64,000 nt of DNA, from positions 175,443 through 239,442 of the forward strand of contig JAEUHN010000051.1 in the NCBI GenBank assembly GCA_016795365.1, read 5' to 3'. Below are positions 1 to 6,945 of this stretch, in pieces; position 1 is the stretch's first letter; each line of letters starts with the position of its first letter. Source of the stretch: Verrucomicrobiaceae bacterium (GTDB lineage Bacteria > Verrucomicrobiota > Verrucomicrobiia > Verrucomicrobiales > Verrucomicrobiaceae). The position numbers and the translations under genes are program-made. The notes below the pieces were generated by a model, which saw only the letters and a list, made by a program, of their open reading frames with translations, was not told the origin of the DNA and did no database searches.

Positions 1-502
1 CGAGCGCCGCGCGCTCTACGGCGAGACGAACCAGATCGTCAATGCGAAGGTCCAGGCCGCTCTCGAAGCACGCCTGCACCCAATCCTTTGCATCGGTGAA
101 ACGCTTGAAGAGCGCGACGCAGGCAAGATCGAGCAGGTGCTGGAAAGCCAGCTCCGCGAGAGCCTCGCCGAAGTCGGTTCACGCCGCGTGCTCGACCTTG
201 TCATCGCCTATGAACCCGTCTGGGCCATCGGCACCGGCCGCACCGCATCACCGCAGCAAGCTCAGGAAGCTCACGCCTTTGTGCGCAAGGTTTTGACTGA
301 CCTGTATGATGCGGACACCGCACAGAAGATCCGCATTCAATATGGCGGCAGCGTGAAGCCCAACAACATGGCTGAAATCATCGCGCAGCCCGACGTGGAT
401 GGCGCGCTCGTTGGGGGCGCTTCGCTGGAAAGTGGCAGCTTCTGGGAAATCTGCCGTGCTGCCATCGACCACGAAAACGCTCACGCCAAGCAGGCTGACT
501 GA
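1..502 (+). CDS. tpiA: Triosephosphate isomerase, C-terminal part (5' end outside window)
   Basis: Interconverts dihydroxyacetone phosphate and glyceraldehyde-3-phosphate in glycolysis and gluconeogenesis; cytosolic dimer. The open frame enters from the left edge (first full codon at base 2) and ends at TGA 500-502. Visible family motifs, in order, are ERRALYGET near the catalytic-His region, CIGETLEER, the catalytic-glutamate signature [11 protein letters not shown], the phosphate-gripping YGGSVKP and the C-terminal GALVGGASL. About 166 residues are present, roughly two thirds of a normal ~250-residue enzyme, and the reading frame is intact. A strong terminator follows within 45 bases, so this is the last gene of its transcript. 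Confidence 0.97.
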   Translation, partial: ERRALYGETNQIVNAKVQAALEARLHPILCIGETLEERDAGKIEQVLESQLRESLAEVGSRRVLDLVIAYEPVWAIGTGRTASPQQAQEAHAFVRKVLTDLYDADTAQKIRIQYGGSVKPNNMAEIIAQPDVDGALVGGASLESGSFWEICRAAIDHENAHAKQAD

Positions 503-546
503 AGCACTTGATGCTATCCGTTAACCATAGTCCGCAAAACATCTGA

Positions 547-574
547 GGGGGAGCTTGTGCTCCCCTTTCTTTTT
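547..574 (+). terminator. Intrinsic terminator after tpiA
   Basis: A perfect 7-bp stem GGGGAGC/GCTCCCC with a 4-base loop (548-565) is followed by TTTCTTTTT. This is the classic GC-rich hairpin plus U-tract, 45 bases after the tpiA stop, and it separates tpiA from the convergent PEP-CTERM gene. Confidence 0.9.
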
Positions 575-596
575 GCCTGCACACTTTTCGAATGTG

Positions 597-1508
597 TTAC
601 TTGGTCCGCCTGCGACCTGATACCACCGAGGCAATGGCTCCGAACATCAGCAGCATGCTGCCGGGCTCCGGGACCGCTGAAGCACCGATCGCGAAATCGT
701 CATACGAGTTCTTTTCGGTATTTGCCACGGCCGTGAAGCGAATGCCCGCCAAGCTGGTCAAAGGACGGTCTGCCACCGCGCCTGAGATCACGTAGTGGGT
801 GGTGCCAGTGAGGCTCTCGAAGTAGGAGAAGTTGATCGTGTCGTTATCGAGATCGAACGTCAGCATCACGTGATCCCAGTCTGCGTTATTGCCGACGATG
901 CTAGTCGTATGCCATCCGCTGGCGTCATACCAGTCGATCAGAGGCCTCGACGTGAGACCTCCTTGCCCTAGGGTGCCCAGGGCAAACACTGTTTCTCCGG
1001 CCGCATTGAAGAACTCCGTGGTAGTGACTTGTCCCACGGCAAAAAAGGCAGTCTGGGGGCACGCCCAGTAGTCGATGTCGATTGTTCCCGTGGTCACGGC
1101 ACTCGGGGTGCCGCCGTTGAAGTCGCGGGAGTCAAAGTAATACCGGTAATCAGCACCGTCGCCGCCCGTGTCACCAAAACCGGCAGTCGAGCGCAGAACG
1201 AGCCCTGAGGCTCCGCTGTGGGCCAGCCCATGGTGAGCCACGAGTTCGCCATAGTTGTCATCGATCCGGCCCACGTCGCCCTTGTAGAACAGGCCGGAGT
1301 TCGCCGCGATATTAGCAAAACCTCCCCCAGGCCCGCCATTGTTCGTGCCATACTGCCCAGCGTTGTAGCTGCTCACGTCACGCATCGGCAGCACTCCGCC
1401 GTCTTGATAGCCGTCCTGATCCTCAAAACCCCCGAGATAGGCGTGGGCACTCGTTCCCAGCAGGAGCGAGGCGAAGCCGATCAGAGGCACAAGGCGTGAA
1501 CTCAACAT
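597..1508 (-). CDS. PEP-CTERM sorting-domain secreted protein
   Basis: A 303-residue exported protein of unknown function. Residues 1-23 form a signal peptide ending in SAHA. The C-terminus carries the exosortase sorting signal: VPEPGS, a hydrophobic stretch of about 15 residues, then a basic SGRRRTK tail. The family is cleaved and probably anchored or released by exosortase (EpsH) and usually accompanies exopolysaccharide production. The body (about residues 25-275) is Gly/Asp/Tyr-rich and beta-like, suggesting a LamG/discoidin-like extracellular fold; no catalytic motif is recognisable. No exosortase gene lies in the window. The start codon sits inside an AT-rich dyad (see 1507-1561), unlike its GC-rich neighbours. 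Confidence 0.9.
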   Translation of the reverse strand: MLSSRLVPLIGFASLLLGTSAHAYLGGFEDQDGYQDGGVLPMRDVSSYNAGQYGTNNGGPGGGFANIAANSGLFYKGDVGRIDDNYGELVAHHGLAHSGASGLVLRSTAGFGDTGGDGADYRYYFDSRDFNGGTPSAVTTGTIDIDYWACPQTAFFAVGQVTTTEFFNAAGETVFALGTLGQGGLTSRPLIDWYDASGWHTTSIVGNNADWDHVMLTFDLDNDTINFSYFESLTGTTHYVISGAVADRPLTSLAGIRFTAVANTEKNSYDDFAIGASAVPEPGSMLLMFGAIASVVSGRRRTK

Positions 1509-1561
1509 GTCCTAAATATACATTTATTATTGAAATAATAGCAAATATAAATTTCGGACAT
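1507..1561 (-). promoter_or_regulatory. Nested inverted repeat over the start of the PEP-CTERM gene
   Basis: Outer arms ATGTCC (1507-1512) and GGACAT (1556-1561) are perfect complements, and similarity continues inward (AAATaTA against TATaaATTT). Inside lies a second perfect dyad TATTATT-GA-AATAATA (1525-1540). The outer arm overlaps the start codon of the minus-strand gene (CAT at 1506-1508). It could be an operator, or a 5'-leader hairpin that covers the start codon. The structure is seen in the sequence; its function is inferred. Confidence 0.45.
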
Positions 1562-1608
1562 ACCTCGAGGCATCATTCCCCTCTCTGGCGAGCACTTGGT
1601 GCCCTGTC

Positions 1609-2175
1609 TCAGCCAGCCATGGACGCCGCCATTCGCTGGCGCACCGCCTCGAACAGGCAGATCCCCGTCGCGACCGAGACATTCAAGCACTCCACCTTTC
1701 CTGCCATAGGGATGCGAGCCAGGAAATCGCATGCATCGGAGGTGAGACGCCTCATGCCAGCCCCCTCGGCCCCCATCACGATACCGATCGGACCCGTGAG
1801 ATCCTGATCGTAGATGGACTTGTCGGTTTCGTCCGCCGTCCCCACGATCCAGATGCCCATCTTCTTCAGCTTCTCCATGGCACGAACAAGATTGGTCACA
1901 CGCACGATGGGCACATTCTCCGCACCGCCGCAGGAAACGCGCAGCACAGTGTCCGTGATGGGTGCGGAACGATCCTTCGGCACAATCACCGCCGTGACAC
2001 CCGCGCCATCGGCAGTTCGCAGACAGGCCCCCAGATTGTGCGGGTCCTGAACACAGTCGAGGATAAGCACGAGCGCGTTGGGCACGTCTTCGAGGAGCTT
2101 GGAAAGATGCTCGTCTTCGTAAATGGGAACGTCAGGGTTCTTGGAGACGTGCTTGTTGGCGCGGGCTGGGTGCAT
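1609..2175 (-). CDS. SpoU/TrmH-family RNA 2'-O-methyltransferase (RlmB-like, single domain)
   Basis: Predicted SAM-dependent 2'-O-ribose methyltransferase of rRNA or tRNA, SPOUT superfamily with a C-terminal trefoil knot. SpoU motif 1 is [19 protein letters not shown] (about residues 39-57), motif 2 is [12 protein letters not shown] (about 132-143) and motif 3 is [18 protein letters not shown] (about 154-171). The knot core is closest to RlmB/TrmH. RlmB proteins are usually about 240-260 residues with an N-terminal L30e-like RNA-binding domain; here there are only about 35 residues before the catalytic core. An in-frame TGA at 2208-2206 rules out a longer N-terminus. The target RNA cannot be assigned from sequence alone. 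Divergent from queC. Confidence 0.88.
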   Translation of the reverse strand: MHPARANKHVSKNPDVPIYEDEHLSKLLEDVPNALVLILDCVQDPHNLGACLRTADGAGVTAVIVPKDRSAPITDTVLRVSCGGAENVPIVRVTNLVRAMEKLKKMGIWIVGTADETDKSIYDQDLTGPIGIVMGAEGAGMRRLTSDACDFLARIPMAGKVECLNVSVATGICLFEAVRQRMAASMAG

Positions 2176-2277
2176 GGGTAGTTCTCGATTCGCAGTTCTT
2201 GGTTTTCAATGCAGAGTGTCGGGCCAGGATTCAACCCATTACTGCATTCCGGCCATCAACCTCCGAACGCTTTCCAT

Positions 2278-2961
2278 ATGTCTCGCGCACTCGTTCTCCT
2301 CTCCGGCGGCATGGACTCCGTCACCGCTCTGTATTGGACGAAGAAGCATCACGAGGTGGTGGGTGCTGTGAGTTTTGATTATGGCTCCAAGCACAACCAC
2401 CGCGAGATCGGCTATGCCATCTGGCACTGCGGACAACTCGATGTCTGGCACGACCAAGTATCTCTCCCCTTCGTCAACGAGCTGTTCGCTTCCGACCTTC
2501 TCAAGTCGGGAGGCGACATTCCTGATGGACACTACGAAGAGGAGTCGATGAAACGAACCGTCGTCCCCTTCCGCAATGGCATCATGCTCGCCATCGCCTG
2601 CGGCATCGCCGAGAGCCGCAATGCGGAGTCCCTGGTGATTGCAGCCCACAGCGGTGATCACGCCATTTACCCAGACTGCCGCGAATCTTTCATGCAGGCG
2701 ATGGCTGGCGCGATGCGTGAGGGCACGTATGCGCGGATCGAATTGCTCCGGCCCTTCATCGACAAAGACAAGGCTGCGATTGCCCGCCAGGGGCATGCGT
2801 TGGGCATCGACTTCGCCCACACGTGGTCGTGTTACAAGGGCGGCGAAGTCCACTGCGGCACCTGCGGCACCTGCGTCGAACGTCGCGAAGCCTTTCTCAA
2901 CGCTGGACTCGTCGATCCAACGAACTACGCGAACACGCCGAGCCTGCCGGCCAAGCCCTGA
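2278..2961 (+). CDS. queC: 7-cyano-7-deazaguanine synthase QueC
   Basis: ATP-dependent conversion of 7-carboxy-7-deazaguanine to preQ0 in queuosine biosynthesis; cytosolic. The PP-loop SGGMDS lies at residues 8-13. The C-terminal zinc site is visible as C-x8-C-x2-C-x2-C in CYKGGEVHCGTCGTC (about 189-203). Length of 227 residues is normal. ATG at 2278 was chosen because it places the PP-loop strand (ALVLLSGG) directly after the start; an upstream in-frame start at 2209 would add 23 non-conserved residues. No other queuosine gene is nearby, and it ends 2 bases from the convergent glycosyltransferase gene. Confidence 0.95.
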   Translation: MSRALVLLSGGMDSVTALYWTKKHHEVVGAVSFDYGSKHNHREIGYAIWHCGQLDVWHDQVSLPFVNELFASDLLKSGGDIPDGHYEEESMKRTVVPFRNGIMLAIACGIAESRNAESLVIAAHSGDHAIYPDCRESFMQAMAGAMREGTYARIELLRPFIDKDKAAIARQGHALGIDFAHTWSCYKGGEVHCGTCGTCVERREAFLNAGLVDPTNYANTPSLPAKP

Positions 2962-2963
2962 AC

Positions 2964-4214
2964 TCAGTGCTTTTCGATCCAGTCGAGCAGCACCTCAAGG
3001 TGAGGATCAGACTGCATTCGACGAGCGCAGTCGGCGCAGTGTTGGGCCACCTCGGGGCTTTCCAGCAAGTGCTTCAGGCACTCCGCCACGCGAGGCCCCT
3101 TGAACTGCCTGGGCGTGATGCCCATGCCGACCCTAAGGCGGCGCAGACGGTTGGCGTTATCCGGCTGATCATGGGCCATCGCCATCACCAGATGTGGGAT
3201 GCCAGCCGCGAGCGCCTGCGAGCAGGTTCCGATGCCGCCATGATAAACCAGCGCCGCACTTCGCGGCAGCAACAAGCTGAACGGCACATACTCCACGGCG
3301 AGCACTGATGAAGGCAATGGCGGCAAATCAAGCACCTGCCGCGTAGCAAAGATGGCTCGTCGCCCCAAACGTTGCACTGCATCCAACGCCTCCTCGAAGA
3401 ACTTCCGCACCTGTCGATGCCCCGTGCCTGGTGTGAAGACGATCGGCTTGTCGCCTGCTTCAAGGAACGCTTCCAATTCAGGTCCCAAGACCGCACCCTC
3501 AGCCAGGTCTTCGCGCGGAAACGTGTGCTGGCACAATAGTGTGGGCCAGTCCGGTTGCGGTGCGGCAAACCAGCTTGGAAACAATGCGATGCTGCCATCG
3601 GGCGAGTCCCACCAGTCGGGATAGGCGGAGCGCGGAGCGGGCACCCCTTCGGCCGCGCACTCGCGGCGCAAAGCGGGCGTGATGAACTGATTGATCGGAT
3701 TCGGCAACTTGAACAAAAAACGCTTCACCCATATGGGCAATCGCGAGACCCATGGGGCAGCGGCGAGGAAGACCGGCGTGTCGTGCACGCTCAGAAAAAC
3801 CGCGGGTTGCAGATGCACGGTGAGCAGACGGGCGCCTGCCTTTTCTCGCGCGAGCCTCGCTCCAAAAACCGTGGCAGGCGCAAGGATCGTTACCCGCTTG
3901 GGGTCGCGGATCAGTCCCGTGAGCGCCTCGAAGTAAACGCGCACCGCGTCCGCCCCCCTTTTGAACACGGTGCGCGGCCCATGAATGGGATGCCACACAC
4001 GCGGATCGGAGGCAATACGCTCGAAGTCCGCCGCCGTGCCGACCGATACGAACTCCAGGCCTGCCGCACGAATCGCCTTCTCATACACCTCCAGCGAGAC
4101 CACCGTGACGCGATGCCCTCGCGCGAGCAAGCCTTTGCCCAGCGCGATGAAAGGAAACACGTCTCCGCCACTTCCGAAGGGACAGAGAAGGTAATGCTGA
4201 GAAGCTATGGTCAT
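2964..4214 (-). CDS. MGT/UGT-type glycosyltransferase (GT1/GT28 fold)
   Basis: A 416-residue GT-B glycosyltransferase, probably transferring a hexose from a nucleotide sugar to a lipid or small-molecule acceptor. The N-terminus LLCPFGSGGDVFPFIALG with GHRVTVVS is the first Rossmann strand and Gly-rich loop of the family. The C-terminal donor site has VYHGGIGTCSQALAAGIPHL followed by DQPDNANRL, equivalent to the HGG(A/I)GT nucleotide-sugar motif. There is no signal peptide, so it is cytosolic or peripheral to the membrane. Sterol, rhamnolipid-type and carotenoid glucosyltransferases share these features; the substrate cannot be told. It stands alone, convergent with queC. Confidence 0.85.
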   Translation of the reverse strand: MTIASQHYLLCPFGSGGDVFPFIALGKGLLARGHRVTVVSLEVYEKAIRAAGLEFVSVGTAADFERIASDPRVWHPIHGPRTVFKRGADAVRVYFEALTGLIRDPKRVTILAPATVFGARLAREKAGARLLTVHLQPAVFLSVHDTPVFLAAAPWVSRLPIWVKRFLFKLPNPINQFITPALRRECAAEGVPAPRSAYPDWWDSPDGSIALFPSWFAAPQPDWPTLLCQHTFPREDLAEGAVLGPELEAFLEAGDKPIVFTPGTGHRQVRKFFEEALDAVQRLGRRAIFATRQVLDLPPLPSSVLAVEYVPFSLLLPRSAALVYHGGIGTCSQALAAGIPHLVMAMAHDQPDNANRLRRLRVGMGITPRQFKGPRVAECLKHLLESPEVAQHCADCARRMQSDPHLEVLLDWIEKH

Positions 4215-4293
4215 GCTCCCCTACATCGAGCTTGCCGCTCAGAACAATGCAAGAGCGAGTCAAAAGACGATCGGAATCACATCACATGGCGCG

Positions 4294-5190
4294 CTAACCC
4301 ACCACTGCGGGCTCGGTCTTCTGAAACACCTTCTTCAGTCCCATGATGTTCACACAGAAGATGAAGGCCAGACCCATGTGGACTTCGAAATGCAAATCCA
4401 TGACCTTGCTGATGGAAAGGTGCAGAGCGATGATCGACAATCCGCCCCAGAAAGCCCACTTGCGATTGATCAGCACGACGAAGCCCAGCAACTCGATCAG
4501 CAAACCGGCACCAAAGACAAGGCGGGCAAGATTGGGATAATCGACGATGGCTTGCGTCACCTTCGGCAGCCAGTCAGCCACGGGTTGCAGCGTGTCGTAG
4601 TAGCTAGACCAGTTGGACTTCAGCAACTGCACGCTGAGATAAGGCACCTTGTGAATCCAGAGAAAGTCCGAGTTCACCAGTTTCACGACACCGCAGACCA
4701 CATACGCCGCAGCGAAGACCACCGTGCTCCAGTAGGTGGCGAGGCGATGCACCTCAATCGAAGGATTCAGCCAGTCCGACTTCTTCTTCGGCCAGGCATA
4801 GACGATGAACTGCGCGAGTGCGATGAGAGTGATTGCCTGCCAGGAATGGTGCATGGCCTTGGAACAGACAAGCGTCCCGATCATCACGGCAAAGGTGCAG
4901 ACAGGAGCCAGCCCTAACGCTGGAGCGCGGCCAAACACATACGCCAGCAAGCCGACAATCGTGAGGCCCTGCCAAAAGAGCCCCGGGGGATGCTGGGAAA
5001 GCCAGGTGAAGTCGAAGAAATGCGCCAGCCCCGTGGGATTGCGCTGCGTCTTGTAAGGTGCGGTCTCCCACTTGATGCTGGAAAACAGGAGCGAGGCAAA
5101 GAGCGCCCGCATGACGAGCATCTCGAGCTTCGAGTAATCGAAAGGACCTGGCTGCCACCAGGGGCGCGGGGCGGCGATGGAAGCGTTCAT
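4294..5190 (-). CDS. HTTM-like multi-pass membrane protein
   Basis: A 298-residue integral membrane protein with about six to seven hydrophobic helices. The arrangement of early helix, aromatic/His-rich loops (for example HFFDFTW and MHHSWQ) and a late HMGLAFIFCVN helix resembles the HTTM fold, the membrane part of vitamin-K-dependent carboxylase relatives. Function of stand-alone bacterial HTTM proteins is mostly unknown. Its ATG overlaps the TGA of the upstream gene (5187-5190), so the two are translationally coupled and probably work together. The HTTM assignment rests on general appearance only; a DoxX-like assignment is the alternative. Confidence 0.5.
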   Translation of the reverse strand: MNASIAAPRPWWQPGPFDYSKLEMLVMRALFASLLFSSIKWETAPYKTQRNPTGLAHFFDFTWLSQHPPGLFWQGLTIVGLLAYVFGRAPALGLAPVCTFAVMIGTLVCSKAMHHSWQAITLIALAQFIVYAWPKKKSDWLNPSIEVHRLATYWSTVVFAAAYVVCGVVKLVNSDFLWIHKVPYLSVQLLKSNWSSYYDTLQPVADWLPKVTQAIVDYPNLARLVFGAGLLIELLGFVVLINRKWAFWGGLSIIALHLSISKVMDLHFEVHMGLAFIFCVNIMGLKKVFQKTEPAVVG

Positions 5191-5645
5191 AGTGATTTTT
5201 CAGCAAGGAGTTCAGGAGTGTCATCACCGAGCTTTCCGTCCTTCAGCTCGAAGGTGCGACGGTAGAGTCGGACTGCGGTGGTGCCCTTGGGCAGGCGCTC
5301 ACGCTTCATGTTGGCATACCAGTCGCCCAAGACGATCGCTCCCGCCTGGGCACGCTCCGTGGGCGAGGCCTGCTTAGTGTCGCGTTTCTGCGCGTTGGTG
5401 ATCTTGCCCAGCTCCTTTTTGTAGGCCTTCTTGGCCGTGCTGGAGCCACTGCGAAACACTTCGTCCATTGCCAGGGCATTGCCATGCTGGTCAGCAATGT
5501 AGATCACGTCGGCTTCCGTATCGAAGTTTGAATACATGGGGAAGTTCGAGAACGGGAACTGTTCCTTGATCACAAACAAGGCCACCACCAGCACGGTCAT
5601 GTGCCGAAAGGGCAGCTTCTCCCAGAAGGTTCGCAGGGCTTTCAT
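5187..5645 (-). CDS. Single-pass membrane protein coupled to the HTTM-like gene
   Basis: A 152-residue protein with one N-terminal membrane segment (about residues 15-27) followed by a motif PFSNFPMYSNF and a basic, mostly exterior C-terminal domain. I do not recognise a named family. The sequence F-P-M-Y-S right after the membrane segment looks conserved-type and may contact the partner membrane protein. It is first in a two-gene transcript and overlaps the HTTM-like gene by 4 bases. No catalytic residues can be named. Confidence 0.7.
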   Translation of the reverse strand: MKALRTFWEKLPFRHMTVLVVALFVIKEQFPFSNFPMYSNFDTEADVIYIADQHGNALAMDEVFRSGSSTAKKAYKKELGKITNAQKRDTKQASPTERAQAGAIVLGDWYANMKRERLPKGTTAVRLYRRTFELKDGKLGDDTPELLAEKSL

Positions 5646-5764
5646 CTCGCGCCGTTAGCCCGGATGACAGAGAGCGGGAAGTGAAAATTGACCAATGCCA
5701 AAGAAAGCGAATGACAAGCCAAAGCTCGCTCATATACTCGCGCCCTCCAACCAAGACCATCGAC

Positions 5765-5839
5765 GCCGAAGTAGCTCAGGGGTAGAGCAACGCATTCGTA
5801 ATGCGTGGGTCGCGGGTTCAATTCCCGCCTTCGGCTCCA
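5765..5839 (+). tRNA. tRNA-Thr (anticodon CGU)
   Basis: A complete cloverleaf can be folded: acceptor GCCGAAG/CTTCGGC, D-arm GCTC/GAGC, anticodon stem ACGCA/TGCGT with loop TTCGTAA giving anticodon CGT, T-arm GCGGG/CCCGC with loop TTCAATT, discriminator T, and an encoded CCA (5837-5839). CGU reads the ACG threonine codon, which is expected to be frequent in a GC-rich genome. The 75-base gene ends only 8 bases before the next ATG. Confidence 0.97.
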
Positions 5840-5847
5840 CAACCACG

Positions 5848-6933
5848 ATGCCCAGCCCGAAACCATTTGGACCAGCGCGATCACGCCGCATGGATGAGTT
5901 TTGGAACCGCGTCACGTTTCTGATTGGATGTGCATCAGTGGTGGCGATCATCGCTGTATTGATCTGGAAGGTCAGTGTCGAGGTCTTTAAGCCACGTCCC
6001 GTGGATGAAGAGGCGCTCTCTGGCCTGGCGAACAGCGATCCCAAGAACAAAGCGTGGTCAGGCAAAGTGAACTCGAGTCCCGCTCTGATGGACATCATGA
6101 GTCGCCGAGAAACCTCAGCCCCCGCCCCTTCACTCCCGCTTTCGCCGTCAGTGCCACCAGCCTCGAATGCGCCCAGTGCTGCAGTTTCCTTGACGTCGGT
6201 CGTCACAGCCCCGCCAGCGACTTTGCCCAAGGCAGTCGCCACGGCATCGGGCATCGAGAACATCGAAGCGAAACGCGATGCGATCAGTTCTGTGCTCGAG
6301 AAGTTTTTTGGCGCGACCAGCATCGACGACAAGGCAGCTCTAGTGCGTGATCCTCAGCGGGTGAAACCCTTGATGGTGAACTACTACGCGCGGGCACCGA
6401 TGCCCCAGTATCGCTGGCGTGGTCTGGGCAAGATGGTTCGCGTTGATGAGCCGGGCTACCGGTTTGGATTCGTGCAGGCGCTGTTCGAGGACAGCACGCC
6501 TGCCAGCATCGTGGTGGAGGAGACAGGTGAAGGACGTTTTCTCATCGACTGGGAAGGACTGGTCAGGTATGGCGAACTGAGTTGGACCGACTTCATGCGG
6601 ATGAAACCGATCGAGCCCAAACTTCTGCGAGTCATCGCTTCAAAGGCTGAAGGCACGCCCTCCGTAGCGGCTCTCGCCCCGCCATCTTCACAGTGGCTGG
6701 AACTGCGGCATCCGGCTGAGAACGGCACGGTGCTCGGCTACTTCGATCGGTCTGATCCCAAATATGCGCGTCTGGTCGAGCAGCTGGAACTGGGGAACTG
6801 GAAGGATGTGCCCGTCACCCTCCGACTCTGCTTTCCTTCTTCGCCGACCAAGCTGGAAGGTCTCGGCGTGCGCATCGCTGGAGTGGAAGGCAAGGGCTGG
6901 CTGATTCTCGCCGAGCCCAAACCCCAGGGCTAG
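5848..6933 (+). CDS. Membrane-anchored protein of unknown function
   Basis: A 361-residue protein if started at ATG 5848; ATG 5890 (14 residues later) is equally possible. The open frame runs upstream through the tRNA, so longer versions are ruled out. It has one membrane helix (about residues 22-42), a Pro/Ala/Ser-rich linker (about 85-135), then a globular domain with ISSVLEKFFGATSIDDKAALV, a pattern seen in verrucomicrobial hypotheticals that count as a dozens-of-residue helical hairpin before an SH3-like beta domain. The likely location is periplasmic and inner-membrane tethered. No enzyme motif is visible. It could be co-transcribed with the tRNA. Confidence 0.75.
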   Translation: MPSPKPFGPARSRRMDEFWNRVTFLIGCASVVAIIAVLIWKVSVEVFKPRPVDEEALSGLANSDPKNKAWSGKVNSSPALMDIMSRRETSAPAPSLPLSPSVPPASNAPSAAVSLTSVVTAPPATLPKAVATASGIENIEAKRDAISSVLEKFFGATSIDDKAALVRDPQRVKPLMVNYYARAPMPQYRWRGLGKMVRVDEPGYRFGFVQALFEDSTPASIVVEETGEGRFLIDWEGLVRYGELSWTDFMRMKPIEPKLLRVIASKAEGTPSVAALAPPSSQWLELRHPAENGTVLGYFDRSDPKYARLVEQLELGNWKDVPVTLRLCFPSSPTKLEGLGVRIAGVEGKGWLILAEPKPQG

Positions 6934-6945
6934 CAGGGTTCGGTT

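Noticed and set aside
2176..2277. A preQ1 riboswitch before queC
   Set aside because: The 100-base gap shows no recognisable preQ1 pseudoknot pattern or adenine-rich tail; no support found.
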